Shown: in pieces, positions 6,289-13,098 of the stretch | How positions within the stretch are numbered: the stretch's first letter is position 1 | Layout of the letters: the number at the start of each line of letters is the position of its first letter | Assembly (NCBI GenBank): GCA_027021605.1 | Contig: JALUUA010000043.1 | Span: 1 to 16,628 of the forward strand | Reading direction: 5' to 3' | Source of the DNA: Candidatus Bipolaricaulota bacterium | GTDB lineage: Bacteria > Bipolaricaulota > Bipolaricaulia > RBG-16-55-9 | Length of the DNA: 16,628 nt | Made by a program: the position numbers and the translations under genes | The notes under the pieces: model-generated | What the model was told of the DNA's origin: nothing | What the model saw: only the letters and a program-made list of their open reading frames with translations | Databases searched by the model: none

Positions 6289-7017
6289 TCACACCTCCCG
6301 GATGCGCTCGCGTAGGCGCTCTACGCGCTCCTCGACTTGGGCCAGCCGCGCCCGCTCCCACAGGAGTAGCCCGTAGAAGACCGTAAAGGAGACGAGCGCG
6401 ACCAACAGTGTCTGGACCATCTCCGGCTCCATCTGGAAGCCGCTCGATTTGAGCACCACGGGGTGGAGCGTCCGCCACCAGCGGATGGACATAAAGACGA
6501 TGGGCACGTTGATGAAGGCCACGATCCCGTAGACGGCGGCCATCAGCCGCATCTTGTCCTTGTTCTCAATGTAGCGCCTAAGGAGGAGGTAGAAGGCGTA
6601 CATGAGCCAGAGCAGGAACGCCGTGGTGAGCCGCGGCTCCCAGGTCCAGTACGTCCCCCAGGCGGCCCGGGCCCACAGCGACCCGGTAAGGAGCATGAGC
6701 GTGGTAAAGAGCAGCCCCACCTCCGCGGAGGCCGCGGCCCAGCGGTCGAAGCCCGCCCGCCGGGTCTTCAAATAGAGAATCGACAAAACGAAGGTGACGG
6801 CGAAGGCGAGCAGGCCGTTCCAGGCCAGCGGCAGGTGGATGTAAAAGACCCGCTGGACGTCGCCCATCACCCGCTCGCGCGGCGCGTAGAGGAAGATCAT
6901 GTACAAGCTCGTCACGACCAGGAGCGCGACCAGGGCGATCGCCCACGCGCCCGATGATCGTGTCCTTTGGGTTCGTTCCTCTGCTCGTGCCGTCGAAATC
7001 GCTTTCGGTGTGCTCAT
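6289..7017 (-). CDS. ccmC: CcmC haem exporter/haem-handling protein
   Basis: The 242-residue integral membrane protein has about six helices and the tryptophan-rich haem-binding WWD motif 'WGTYWTWEPRLT' (residues 120-131). It also has the two conserved His residues expected as haem ligands, at 61 ('FYIHLPLAW') and 185 ('WRTLHPVV'). CcmC presents haem to CcmE outside the membrane. Residue 127 in the motif is Glu-Pro (WEPR) where the enterobacterial motif has Asp-Ala (WDAR). The first 20 residues are a hydrophilic TPKAISTARAEER-type extension encoded by six-base purine repeats. The ATG at 7017 has GAGGAG nine bases upstream, in the last codons of ccmB, with six bases between the genes. Identity is firm. 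Confidence 0.95.
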   Translation of the reverse strand: MSTPKAISTARAEERTQRTRSSGAWAIALVALLVVTSLYMIFLYAPRERVMGDVQRVFYIHLPLAWNGLLAFAVTFVLSILYLKTRRAGFDRWAAASAEVGLLFTTLMLLTGSLWARAAWGTYWTWEPRLTTAFLLWLMYAFYLLLRRYIENKDKMRLMAAVYGIVAFINVPIVFMSIRWWRTLHPVVLKSSGFQMEPEMVQTLLVALVSFTVFYGLLLWERARLAQVEERVERLRERIREV

Positions 7018-7023
7018 AGCGGT

Positions 7024-7842
7024 TCACTCCTCGACGAGGTAGCGGAAGAGCAGCCACCCCGCGGTGCTGTAGATCAGATCGAACGCAAGCAGCAGCTGAA
7101 GCCAAGGTCCCTCCCCCAGGGATTGGGTTGTGAGGACGGCGCTGCTGAGCTGGGTGGCCGCGATGAGCACGGGCACCACCAGCGGGAAGTACCCCAACGA
7201 GAGGAGGACGTCGCCGCTGCGGGCGACCTGGCAGATCTGGGCGAGCAGCGTCCCTACGGCCGCCAACCCGACGCTCCCCAGCAGGAAGATGAGCGCCAAG
7301 AGCCCGAACTCCCCCGATCCCACTTTCACGCCGAAGAAGACGAGGAAGAGCGGCGTCACGAAGAGCTGGGTGAACACCAAGAAGGCGAAAGCGCTCCCCG
7401 CCTTGCCGAGGAAGATCGCCTCCTTGGGGATCGGGGCGAGAAGGAGCCCTAAATATCCGGCCCCGCGGCGCTCCAGCGCCGCCCCCTTGCTGAAGCCCAA
7501 CACGCTCGCAAAGAGGAAGGTCATCCAAAGCAGGCCCGGGAGGAAGCGCCGGGCCTCCGCGCCCGAAAGATCGAAGGCGAAGGCGAAGACAAACGCCACC
7601 GCGAGCGAGAAGACCACCAGCACGGCGAGCGTCTCGCGGTTCTCCAGCTCGTAGACGAGGTCCTTGCGCAAGACGAGCCACGAACCCCGCAAAAGCCCCG
7701 GCGCCCTGGGCTTCGTCGCCGCTCTCGTCGCGGTCACGGCCTCCGCCTCAGCCTTAGCCTCAGCCTCAGAAGACGCCCACGTCGCGGATGCCGCGGAGTC
7801 GCTCGCGGATTCCCTCAGCGTCAAATCGCGCTCGATCGCCAT
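7024..7842 (-). CDS. ccmB: CcmB, permease subunit of the CcmAB ABC transporter
   Basis: The 272-residue protein has the six-helix CcmB fold: 'WLVLRKDLVYELENRETLAVLVVFSLAVAFVFAF', 'GLLWMTFLFASVLGFSKGAALERR', 'LGLLLAPIPKEAIFLGKAGSAF' and a final 'AFDLIYSTAGWLLFRYLVEE'. With CcmA it uses ATP to release haem-loaded CcmE from CcmC. The first 45 or so residues are an unusual Ala/Glu/Ser-rich extension (SEAEAKAEAEAV) from a GCCTCA-type hexamer array. The start is uncertain: ATG at 7842 overlaps ccmA by 77 bp with a weak ribosome site, while GTG at 7737 would give 237 residues, a normal CcmB length, 28 bp after the ccmA stop with TGAGG eight bases upstream. Confidence 0.92.
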   Translation of the reverse strand: MAIERDLTLRESASDSAASATWASSEAEAKAEAEAVTATRAATKPRAPGLLRGSWLVLRKDLVYELENRETLAVLVVFSLAVAFVFAFAFDLSGAEARRFLPGLLWMTFLFASVLGFSKGAALERRGAGYLGLLLAPIPKEAIFLGKAGSAFAFLVFTQLFVTPLFLVFFGVKVGSGEFGLLALIFLLGSVGLAAVGTLLAQICQVARSGDVLLSLGYFPLVVPVLIAATQLSSAVLTTQSLGEGPWLQLLLAFDLIYSTAGWLLFRYLVEE

Positions 7843-8509
7843 AGGCTCTCAGCACTCCCCGTTCCAGATAGAGAAACCGCTCCGCGATCCGGAACCCCCG
7901 CTCCGGATCGTGCGTCGTCAATATGAGCAGGCTGCCGGGGGAGACGGCCTCTTCGAGTATTTGCTGAAGCAGCTCGGCTCCCCGGAGGTCCAGCCCGGCG
8001 AAGGGCTCGTCCAGCAGGAGCACCCGGGGCCGGTGGAGCAGGGCCTTCGCCAGGGCCAGGCGCTGCTTCATCCCCTGGGAGTAGGCCCGCACCCGCTCGT
8101 GGGCGAAGAACCGCAGGCCCACCCGCTCCAGGAGCTCTTGGGCCCGAGCCCGAGGGCGGGGAAGGCCGTACAGCGCCCCGAACAGCACGAGGTTTTGCAG
8201 CCCCGTGAGCTCCTCGTACATCCCCAGCTCGTGGGTGAGGAGCGCGACCTCGCGGCGGTAATCGCCGTCCAGCTCGTAGATGTCCCGCCCGCGATAGAGC
8301 ACGTGCCCCGAGGAGGGGCGCCAGAGACCCGCGAGCAGCTTGAGCAGCGTGGACTTGCCCGCGCCGTTCGGCCCGAGCAGGAGGTAGCGCCCCGGCTCCA
8401 AGACCAGCGAGAGCGGCTCTAAGATCCGCCGCCCCGCGATCGCCTTGGCGACCTCACGCAGCTCCAGCTTAGCCCCGTTCGCTCGGCTCGCGCTCGGGTT
8501 CGTGCTCAT
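7766..8509 (-). CDS. ccmA: CcmA, ATPase subunit of the CcmAB ABC transporter
   Basis: The 247-residue protein carries a complete ABC ATPase domain: Walker A GPNGAGKST (residues 46-54), signature YSQGMKQR (143-150), Walker B VLLLDEP with catalytic Glu (163-169), D-loop AGLD and switch His (TTHD, 200). The Q-loop position reads 'LTHELGMYEELTG', with His in place of Gln as in many CcmA proteins. It powers release of holo-CcmE from CcmC. The ATG at 8509 has GGAGGAGG nine bases upstream and overlaps the end of the CcmI-like gene by 41 bp, which suggests coupled translation. The protein ends at 7766, overlapping the annotated ccmB start. Confidence 0.94.
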   Translation of the reverse strand: MSTNPSASRANGAKLELREVAKAIAGRRILEPLSLVLEPGRYLLLGPNGAGKSTLLKLLAGLWRPSSGHVLYRGRDIYELDGDYRREVALLTHELGMYEELTGLQNLVLFGALYGLPRPRARAQELLERVGLRFFAHERVRAYSQGMKQRLALAKALLHRPRVLLLDEPFAGLDLRGAELLQQILEEAVSPGSLLILTTHDPERGFRIAERFLYLERGVLRAYGDRARFDAEGIRERLRGIRDVGVF

Positions 8510-8837
8510 CGTGGGGGGCCTCCTCCCCTTCCTGTTCCCCTTCCTGCCCCTTCTCGTCGTGTCCCTGTGTTCGTCCCTGGAGTTTCAGCAGCCGCTCTTC
8601 GAGGTCCGCGCGCAGCGGCTCGTAGTCCTCCGGGCGGACCTTCCCGGAGCGGAAGTCGTACTCCAGCTGGGCCAACTCCTCCATCAGGGTTTCCCTTGGG
8701 GGGCGGCCCACGAAGCCCCCCTCCCGACGTCGCCCCGCTCCCGGCTCCCGCCCCGGACCGAGGTACGGCCCGAAGACGTAGATCCCCACGAGCAGCGCGA
8801 TCGCCAGCCCCGCGATCATCAGCCCTGCGGTCACCAT
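8469..8837 (-). CDS. CcmI N-terminal-domain-like small membrane protein
   Basis: The 122-residue protein has one N-terminal helix (residues 5-23), a Gly/Arg-rich linker, then 'LMEELAQLEYDFRSGKVRPEDYEPLRADLEERLLKLQ' (51-87). This matches the coiled-coil pattern of the CcmI N-terminal module (a helix with 'LexDfxxGKlxexdYexlr'). The rest (88-122) is a Glu/Gln/His-rich low-complexity tail from purine repeats. In proteobacteria this module is fused to the TPR domain in one CcmI; here the TPR part is a separate gene at the end of the operon. It probably bridges CcmH and CcmF or helps apocytochrome delivery. ATG at 8837 with an AAGGAGGG site. The gene overlaps ccmA by 41 bp. Confidence 0.7.
   Translation of the reverse strand: MVTAGLMIAGLAIALLVGIYVFGPYLGPGREPGAGRRREGGFVGRPPRETLMEELAQLEYDFRSGKVRPEDYEPLRADLEERLLKLQGRTQGHDEKGQEGEQEGEEAPHDEHEPEREPSERG
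8480..8580 (-). repeat. Purine-rich low-complexity array at the CcmI-like/ccmA junction
   Basis: The coding strand is almost wholly purine, with AGGAAGGGG repeated and GAGCAC/GAACCC/GAGCGC six-base steps. It encodes the acidic tail of the CcmI-like protein and supplies the ribosome site of ccmA. Confidence 0.5.
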
Positions 8838-8864
8838 CGGCTCCCTCCTTGTGAGCTCAGGCGC

Positions 8865-9344
8865 TCAAACGTAATCCTTCAGCTCCTCGCGCAGCCTGCG
8901 GCGGAGGCGCTCCCGCTCCTCGGGGCTCCGCTCCAAGTGCGAGGTGGAGACCTCCTCCAGGCGCCGCCGGCCCTGGCGGGCGAACTCGCGGACGATGAAG
9001 GAGAGCAGCACCAATCCCACGATCAGCGCGACGAAGGGCGTGATCCAGGCCGTAAGATCAAATCCCGCCTTGGGCGGCGCGGAGAGCACCGCCTTGCCGT
9101 AGCGGGCGACGAAGCTGGCCTTGATCTGCTCCGGGGTCTCGCCGTCGGCCAGGCGCGCCGCGATCTCGTCCGTCATCCGCTGGGCCACGCCGCACTCCAT
9201 CATGTCCTGACAGGACGAGAGCACGAGATTGCAGCCGCACTGGCAGACCAGCTGATCCTTAAGCTGCGAGAGCTCGTTTGCCAGGGCGGTCATCCCCAGA
9301 AGCAGGACGACCGGGAGGAGCGCTGCTGCCTTGGGCATTCGCAT
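8865..9344 (-). CDS. ccmH: CcmH/NrfF-type thiol oxidoreductase with CxCGC motif
   Basis: The 159-residue protein has a signal peptide (residues 4-22), a periplasmic three-helix CcmH domain and a C-terminal membrane helix (99-118) followed by a basic and acidic cytoplasmic tail. The domain shows 'QLVCQCGCNLVLSSCQDMMECGVAQRMTDEIAARLADGETPEQIKASFVARYGKAVL', the usual CcmH frame. Instead of the common LRCxxC motif it has Cys34-x-Cys36-Gly-Cys38 plus Cys45 and Cys51. CcmH reduces the apocytochrome CxxCH thiols for CcmF. The ATG at 9344 starts one base after the ccmF stop, with AAGGGGG six bases upstream; another ATG is two codons later. Function is inferred from the family; the extra cysteines may change the redox mechanism. 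Confidence 0.9.
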   Translation of the reverse strand: MRMPKAAALLPVVLLLGMTALANELSQLKDQLVCQCGCNLVLSSCQDMMECGVAQRMTDEIAARLADGETPEQIKASFVARYGKAVLSAPPKAGFDLTAWITPFVALIVGLVLLSFIVREFARQGRRRLEEVSTSHLERSPEERERLRRRLREELKDYV

Positions 9345-9345
9345 C

Positions 9346-11391
9346 TTAGACCCCCTTCGTCTCCGTTCCGATGGGCTCTTGCGCCTGCAGCCGGGGCTTT
9401 GGAACGCTCGCGGGCACCGTGGGCCGACGGCGCCGGGGGCGCAGCCCGCCCCAGAGGGCGAACCCGCCGCCGAGGAGCATGACGTAAAACCCCAGCCAGA
9501 CGAGGTTCACCAGCGGGTGGTAGAGCATCTTGAAGGTGGCGTACTCCTCCGCTCCCTCCCCGCCGTTGCCCCCCTCGAAGCCCGCCAGGATGGCGTAGAG
9601 GTCGTCGAAGAGCCCGCCGCGGGCGATCGCTACTTCCGAGTGGGGCTGCTCCCGCCCGGCGGGGAAGACCTTCTCCGGCTCCAGGCGGTCGTAGACCTGT
9701 CCGTCCTTGAGCACCGTCAGGGTCGCGGTCGCCGTGGTCTTCGTCGGCTCTTCCCGGAGCATCAGGCCCTCGTAGCGCAGCTCGAAGCCCGCGAACTGAG
9801 CCGACTCGCCGGGGGCGAGCGTGAAGGCCGCTTCCTGCTTGAAGGCGGTCGAGGCGACGATCCCGACGGCCATGAGCGCGACCCCCAGGTGGACGACGTA
9901 CCCGCCGTACTTGCGCGAGCGGATCCGCATCATCCGCCACGCGGCCCGGAGGAGCCCCTCCTCGGGGTGGTAGCCCCGGCGGACCCGGGCCTCCTGGACC
10001 CAGTCGTAGACGATGCTGGCGATCACGAAGAGCGAGGCCCCGTACGCGAAGGCGACCCCCACCCGGCCCGTCCCCGCGAAAGCTGCGATCAGGGTGAGGG
10101 TGCCCACGACGGCGGGCAGGGAGGCGTTGCGCAGCAGGCGCTCCACGGAAGCCCGCCGCCAGGCGATCAGGGGACAGATCCCCATCAGCACGAGCATCCC
10201 TAGGAAGATGGGGCCGTTGACCTGCTCGAAGAAGGGCGGCCCCACCGTCACCCGCTCGCCCGTCACCGCCTCCGAGAGGATGGGGAACATCGTGCCCCAG
10301 AAGGTGGCGAACGCCAGTCCCAGGAAGAGCACGTTGTTCACCAGGAAGCTGCTCTCCTTGGCCAGAAGCCCCTCAAAGGCGTTGCGGCCCCGCAGCAGGG
10401 GCGCGCGGTCCAGGATGAGGTAGGTCGAGCCGAGGAGGATCGCCGTGAGCGCCACGAGGAAGTAGCGCCCGATCGAGCCCTCGGCGAAGTCGTGCACGGA
10501 GGCCAGCACCCCGGAGCGCGTAAGGAACGTCCCCAGGATCGAGAACCAGAAGGTGAGCGCGATCAGCGAGACGTTCCACACTTTGAGCATCCCCTTGCGC
10601 TCCTGGATCATCACGGAGTGCAGGAAGGCCGTGGCCGTAAGCCAGGGCATGAGGCTCGCGTTCTCCACGGGGTCCCAGGCCCAATAGCCCCCCCAGCCCA
10701 GCTCCACGTAGGCCCATTGCCCGCCCCAGACGATCCCCGCCGTGAGGAACATCCAGCTGATGATCGTCCAGGTGCGGGTCTTTACGATCCACTCGTCGTC
10801 GGCCCGGCGCTGGATGAGGGCGGCCATCGCGAACGCGTACGGGACGGTGAAGCCCACGTACCCCAAATACTGGGTGACGGGGTGGAGCCAGAGCCCCATG
10901 TTCTGGAGCATCGGGTTGAGGCCCGCCCCGTCCGCGGGCACAAATCCCAGGGTCTCAAAGGGGTTCGACGAGAAGGTGAGCACCGTGGCGAAGAAAAGAT
11001 TCACTAAGCCCATCACCAAAGCGACCACGGGCGTGTAGCGGTCGTTCTCCCGGTAGCGCCAGAGCACGATCGCGGTGTAGAGGGCGAGGATCAGCTCCCA
11101 GAACAGCAGCGATCCGGCCTGGCCGGCCCAGAAGGCCGCGACGGTGTAAGCCAGGGGGAGATCCCGGGAGGTGTAGTTGGCCACGTACTTGACGCTGAAG
11201 TCCCGGGTGACGAGCAGATAGAGCAGGACCGCCGAGGCCGCCACGACCAAGAAGAAGACGGAGTGCAGGCTGCGGCGGCCGACGTTGAGGAGCCCCTCAT
11301 CCCCCCGCCGCAGCCCCCAGCCCAGCGCGGTCACGCCGAGCAGCGAGCAGACGAAGGCCAAGAACACGAGAAACGTCCCAAGCGCGGGCAT
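9346..11391 (-). CDS. ccmF: CcmF haem lyase subunit
   Basis: The 681-residue polytopic protein has the WWD haem-binding motif 'WGGYWAWDPVENASLMPW' (residues 233-250) and the conserved His residues at 170 ('LHPVTQYLGYVG'), 258 ('FLHSVMIQ') and 300 ('SVHDFAEG'). The large periplasmic C-terminal loop (about 505-620) and last helix are also typical of CcmF. CcmF with CcmH and CcmI transfers haem from CcmE to the apocytochrome. Length is slightly above the usual 640-660 because of a basic tail after residue 650 (RPRRRRPTVP), whose end is encoded by GGAACG/GAGACG/AAGGGG repeats. The ATG at 11391 has AGGAGG five bases upstream, 28 bp after the ccmE stop. Identity is firm. Confidence 0.96.
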   Translation of the reverse strand: MPALGTFLVFLAFVCSLLGVTALGWGLRRGDEGLLNVGRRSLHSVFFLVVAASAVLLYLLVTRDFSVKYVANYTSRDLPLAYTVAAFWAGQAGSLLFWELILALYTAIVLWRYRENDRYTPVVALVMGLVNLFFATVLTFSSNPFETLGFVPADGAGLNPMLQNMGLWLHPVTQYLGYVGFTVPYAFAMAALIQRRADDEWIVKTRTWTIISWMFLTAGIVWGGQWAYVELGWGGYWAWDPVENASLMPWLTATAFLHSVMIQERKGMLKVWNVSLIALTFWFSILGTFLTRSGVLASVHDFAEGSIGRYFLVALTAILLGSTYLILDRAPLLRGRNAFEGLLAKESSFLVNNVLFLGLAFATFWGTMFPILSEAVTGERVTVGPPFFEQVNGPIFLGMLVLMGICPLIAWRRASVERLLRNASLPAVVGTLTLIAAFAGTGRVGVAFAYGASLFVIASIVYDWVQEARVRRGYHPEEGLLRAAWRMMRIRSRKYGGYVVHLGVALMAVGIVASTAFKQEAAFTLAPGESAQFAGFELRYEGLMLREEPTKTTATATLTVLKDGQVYDRLEPEKVFPAGREQPHSEVAIARGGLFDDLYAILAGFEGGNGGEGAEEYATFKMLYHPLVNLVWLGFYVMLLGGGFALWGGLRPRRRRPTVPASVPKPRLQAQEPIGTETKGV

Positions 11392-11419
11392 CGCTTCCTC
11401 CTTCCCCGTTCCGTTCCGA

Positions 11420-11839
11420 TCAGTCCCCGGAGAGCCCCTCCTCCTCGGCGGCCTCGTAGCGGCTGGGGCACTTGACCAACAGGCTCTCGGCGTAAAACGT
11501 CCCGTCCCGGAGGTAGCCGGTGGCGACGATCTCCGTGCTCTCCAGGAGGTTGTCCGGCATCACGTCGTTAAAGACGATGGGCAGCTTCTGGCTGCCGTCC
11601 TCGTTCTGGAGCCGAAATCGGAGCACGGGACCCGACGGGTCGTAGTCCACGGACTCCTTGTCGAGCGCGCCGCTCACCCGGATCTTCTCCGTCGGGGAAA
11701 CCCCAAGCCCCGGAAGCTCGTCGAGGGTGTAGTAGTAGACGCTCGTCCCGGAGAGGCTGGCAACCACCAGGTAGATCATGGCCCCCACCAGGAGAGCAAT
11801 CCCCACCCCAAGTGGATACCGCTTTCGGTTGCCCGCCAT
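11420..11839 (-). CDS. ccmE: CcmE haem chaperone, CxxxY variant
   Basis: The 139-residue protein has an N-terminal anchor (residues 9-29), the OB-fold beta-barrel typical of CcmE ('IRVSGALD', 'LRFRLQN', 'LPIVFNDVMPDNLLESTEIVATGYLRDGTFYAESLLVK') and a C-terminal motif Cys124-Pro-Ser-Arg-Tyr128. Most bacterial CcmE proteins have HxxxY here, with the His bound covalently to haem. A CxxxY form is known in archaea and some sulfate reducers (the variant called System I*), where Cys takes the place of His. The ATG at 11839 has GGGGGAG seven bases upstream. The preceding 200 bp is a low-complexity leader, so ccmE may also have its own promoter. CcmE carries haem from CcmC to CcmF outside the membrane. 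Confidence 0.93.
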   Translation of the reverse strand: MAGNRKRYPLGVGIALLVGAMIYLVVASLSGTSVYYYTLDELPGLGVSPTEKIRVSGALDKESVDYDPSGPVLRFRLQNEDGSQKLPIVFNDVMPDNLLESTEIVATGYLRDGTFYAESLLVKCPSRYEAAEEEGLSGD

Positions 11840-12039
11840 GGCTCATCTCCCCCTTCCTCTGCCCCTTTCCCTTTCCCTTTCCGTTGCCTTTGCCTTTGAT
11901 TCTGTCTTTGCTTGGTGTTGCTTTGCCTTACCCTACCCTACCTTCGCCCCCGTCTTGCGCTCGCGTCTGCCGTATTCGCATTTGCTTCGCGTACACCGGT
12001 CCACCCGGTCCGCGTCCGCTTCCGGCCGCCTCGGGTCGA
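11840..12039 (-). repeat. Non-coding gap made of degenerate six-base purine repeats
   Basis: Between the CcmH-like gene and ccmE the coding strand is built of imperfect hexamers: CGGAAG/CGGACG/CGGACC near 12,010-12,030, then GCGAAG, CAAATG, CGCAAG, TAGGG steps, and finally CAAAGG, CAAAGG, CAACGG, AAAGGG, AAAGGG, AAAGGGG up to the ribosome site. A few ORFs cross it only because purine arrays lack stop codons; none has a ribosome site or recognisable protein. No hairpin or clear promoter is visible. Confidence 0.65.
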
Positions 12040-12447
12040 TCAGGGGAGCCGTTCGGCCCGGAAGGTCACCTCCAGGAGCCGGACGACCTCCGGCCCCGAG
12101 GCGCCCCGCTGGAGCGCCTCGCGGGCGGCGAGCTTCACCTGCTGGGCCGTAGGGCAGTGACAATCGATGAAGACCAGGTCACAGGAGCCACAAGGACACA
12201 GATATTCCGTCATCGCGGTGAGGTAAACCTTCTCCTGGGCGACCGTGAGGACGATCGCCTCCGGGCTTGGGGCCGACCGCGCGGTCCGCCCGCCTTGGCG
12301 GTAGAGGCCGTAGACCAGAATGCCGATCACGCCGAGCAGGAAGACGAGCACGAAGACGATGAGCAGGTTTCCGTAGCCCGCCCTTCCGCGTGCGCGCGTG
12401 TCCTCGTCCATCGCCGTCGCTTCGGTGGGCTCCTCCGGCTCGTACAC
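12040..12447 (-). CDS. truncated CcmH-like Cys-rich membrane protein
   Basis: Counting from the GTG at 12,447, residues 28-48 form one membrane helix. The extracytoplasmic C-terminal half reads 'EYLCPCGSCDLVFIDCHCPTAQQVKLAAREALQRGASGPEVVRLLEVTF' (81-129). This aligns with the CcmH of the same cluster: CxCG(x)C, then LV, then Cys after three to four residues, then a helix ending in G-x-V-x6-F. It has five Cys (84, 86, 89, 96, 98). Unlike CcmH, the helix comes before the Cys domain and the protein ends right after it. The start is uncertain: GTG at 12,447 has AGGAAGGGG nine bases upstream; ATG at 12,516 or GTG at 12,534 would add up to 29 residues, and ATG at 12,411 would shorten it. A paralogous thiol relay for CcmH is a likely role (inference). 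Confidence 0.75.
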   Translation of the reverse strand: MYEPEEPTEATAMDEDTRARGRAGYGNLLIVFVLVFLLGVIGILVYGLYRQGGRTARSAPSPEAIVLTVAQEKVYLTAMTEYLCPCGSCDLVFIDCHCPTAQQVKLAAREALQRGASGPEVVRLLEVTFRAERLP

Positions 12448-12452
12448 GGGGT

Positions 12453-12569
12453 TCACCCCCTTCCTGTCCCAGGGATGCTCGCCATCGTCCTCCGCCGGGA
12501 GGGGAGCCGCCCGCATTCCCCGGCGCCCGCCCACGCCGCCGCGAGAGTTCCCCAGATCTTCTCTTCCAC
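12453..12569 (-). CDS. possible 38-aa leader ORF
   Basis: GTG at 12,569 follows a perfect AGGAGG with five-base spacing, one of the better ribosome sites in the window. The short product (EEKIWGTLAAAWAGAGECGRLP...) is not recognisable. Its TGA lies six bases before the GTG proposed for the CcmH-like gene, in a different frame. It may be a leader peptide coupling translation, or the ribosome site may serve another start (the CcmH-like frame is also open here). Weakly supported. Confidence 0.25.
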   Translation of the reverse strand: MEEKIWGTLAAAWAGAGECGRLPSRRRTMASIPGTGRG

Positions 12570-12625
12570 TTCAACCTCCTCGATGCCGAGCGCAGCTCGA
12601 GTGGGGGTTGGAATCCCGGACGAAG

Positions 12626-12646
12626 GGGCCTGTTTGCCTCAGGCCC
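12626..12646 (-). other. Small GC-rich hairpin in the first intergenic gap
   Basis: GGGCCTG (12,626-12,632) and CAGGCCC (12,640-12,646) form a perfect seven-base stem with a seven-base loop, 13 bp after the stop of the Cys-rich secreted gene. No U-run follows, so it may be an RNA processing or stability element rather than a terminator. Confidence 0.4.
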
Positions 12647-12658
12647 GGGACGAGAGCG

Positions 12659-12991
12659 TCACGCGGGGGGACGCCAGGGATGAGAGCTTGGGCTCGGAGG
12701 GGACGGGGGGTCCGTGGGCTGCCATACCCCCCGGACCGCTCGAGGATGGGTGAGCCGGAGATCCTGCAGCAGGGCTGCGCCGCAGGCACAGCAGCCGGTG
12801 AGGTTCAGCACGCTGTGGACCTGCGCGCCGCAGCCGTCGGCTTGGGCGTGGGGGGACGGGAACTCCGGACCCTGGGCGGCCTTCCCCCCGGCGGGGATCG
12901 CTCCCGATACGTTGCAGCCGAACCCTTCCCCATGCGGGAGGATCGCGGCGAGGATCAGCAGCGCTACGACACCCAAGGTCGTTCGGTTCAT
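12659..12991 (-). CDS. small secreted Cys-rich protein, unknown, first gene of the ccm cluster
   Basis: The start is well supported: ATG at 12,991 with GGAGGAGG five bases upstream. The 110-residue product has a signal peptide (hydrophobic residues 6-18, cleavage near GEG/FG at 23) and a mature part with Cys at 26, 54, 67, 68 and 70 ('GCNVSGAI', 'ADGCGAQVHSVLNLTGCCACGAALL'), then a Pro/Ser/Trp-rich tail (90-110) with no structure pattern. I do not recognise a family. Position ahead of two CcmH-like thiol proteins and ccmE suggests a redox, haem or metal role outside the membrane, but this is inference. The tail could be a reading-through of non-functional GC-rich sequence. Confidence 0.6.
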   Translation of the reverse strand: MNRTTLGVVALLILAAILPHGEGFGCNVSGAIPAGGKAAQGPEFPSPHAQADGCGAQVHSVLNLTGCCACGAALLQDLRLTHPRAVRGVWQPTDPPSPPSPSSHPWRPPA

Positions 12992-13098
12992 ACCGTCCTC
13001 CTCCGCCCTCCCAACCCCACCCGGGGTGGGCCGGGCGATTCCACCTTAAACCTACCCCGCGCGGTCCGCTGAGGCCATGACGGGAATCAGCCGAAGAC

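Noticed and set aside
12453..12569. Frameshifted 5' end of the CcmH-like gene
   Set aside because: The CcmH-like frame is open on its own with its own plausible starts, and no conserved CcmH residues appear in the short upstream frame. Kept only as a weak separate ORF.
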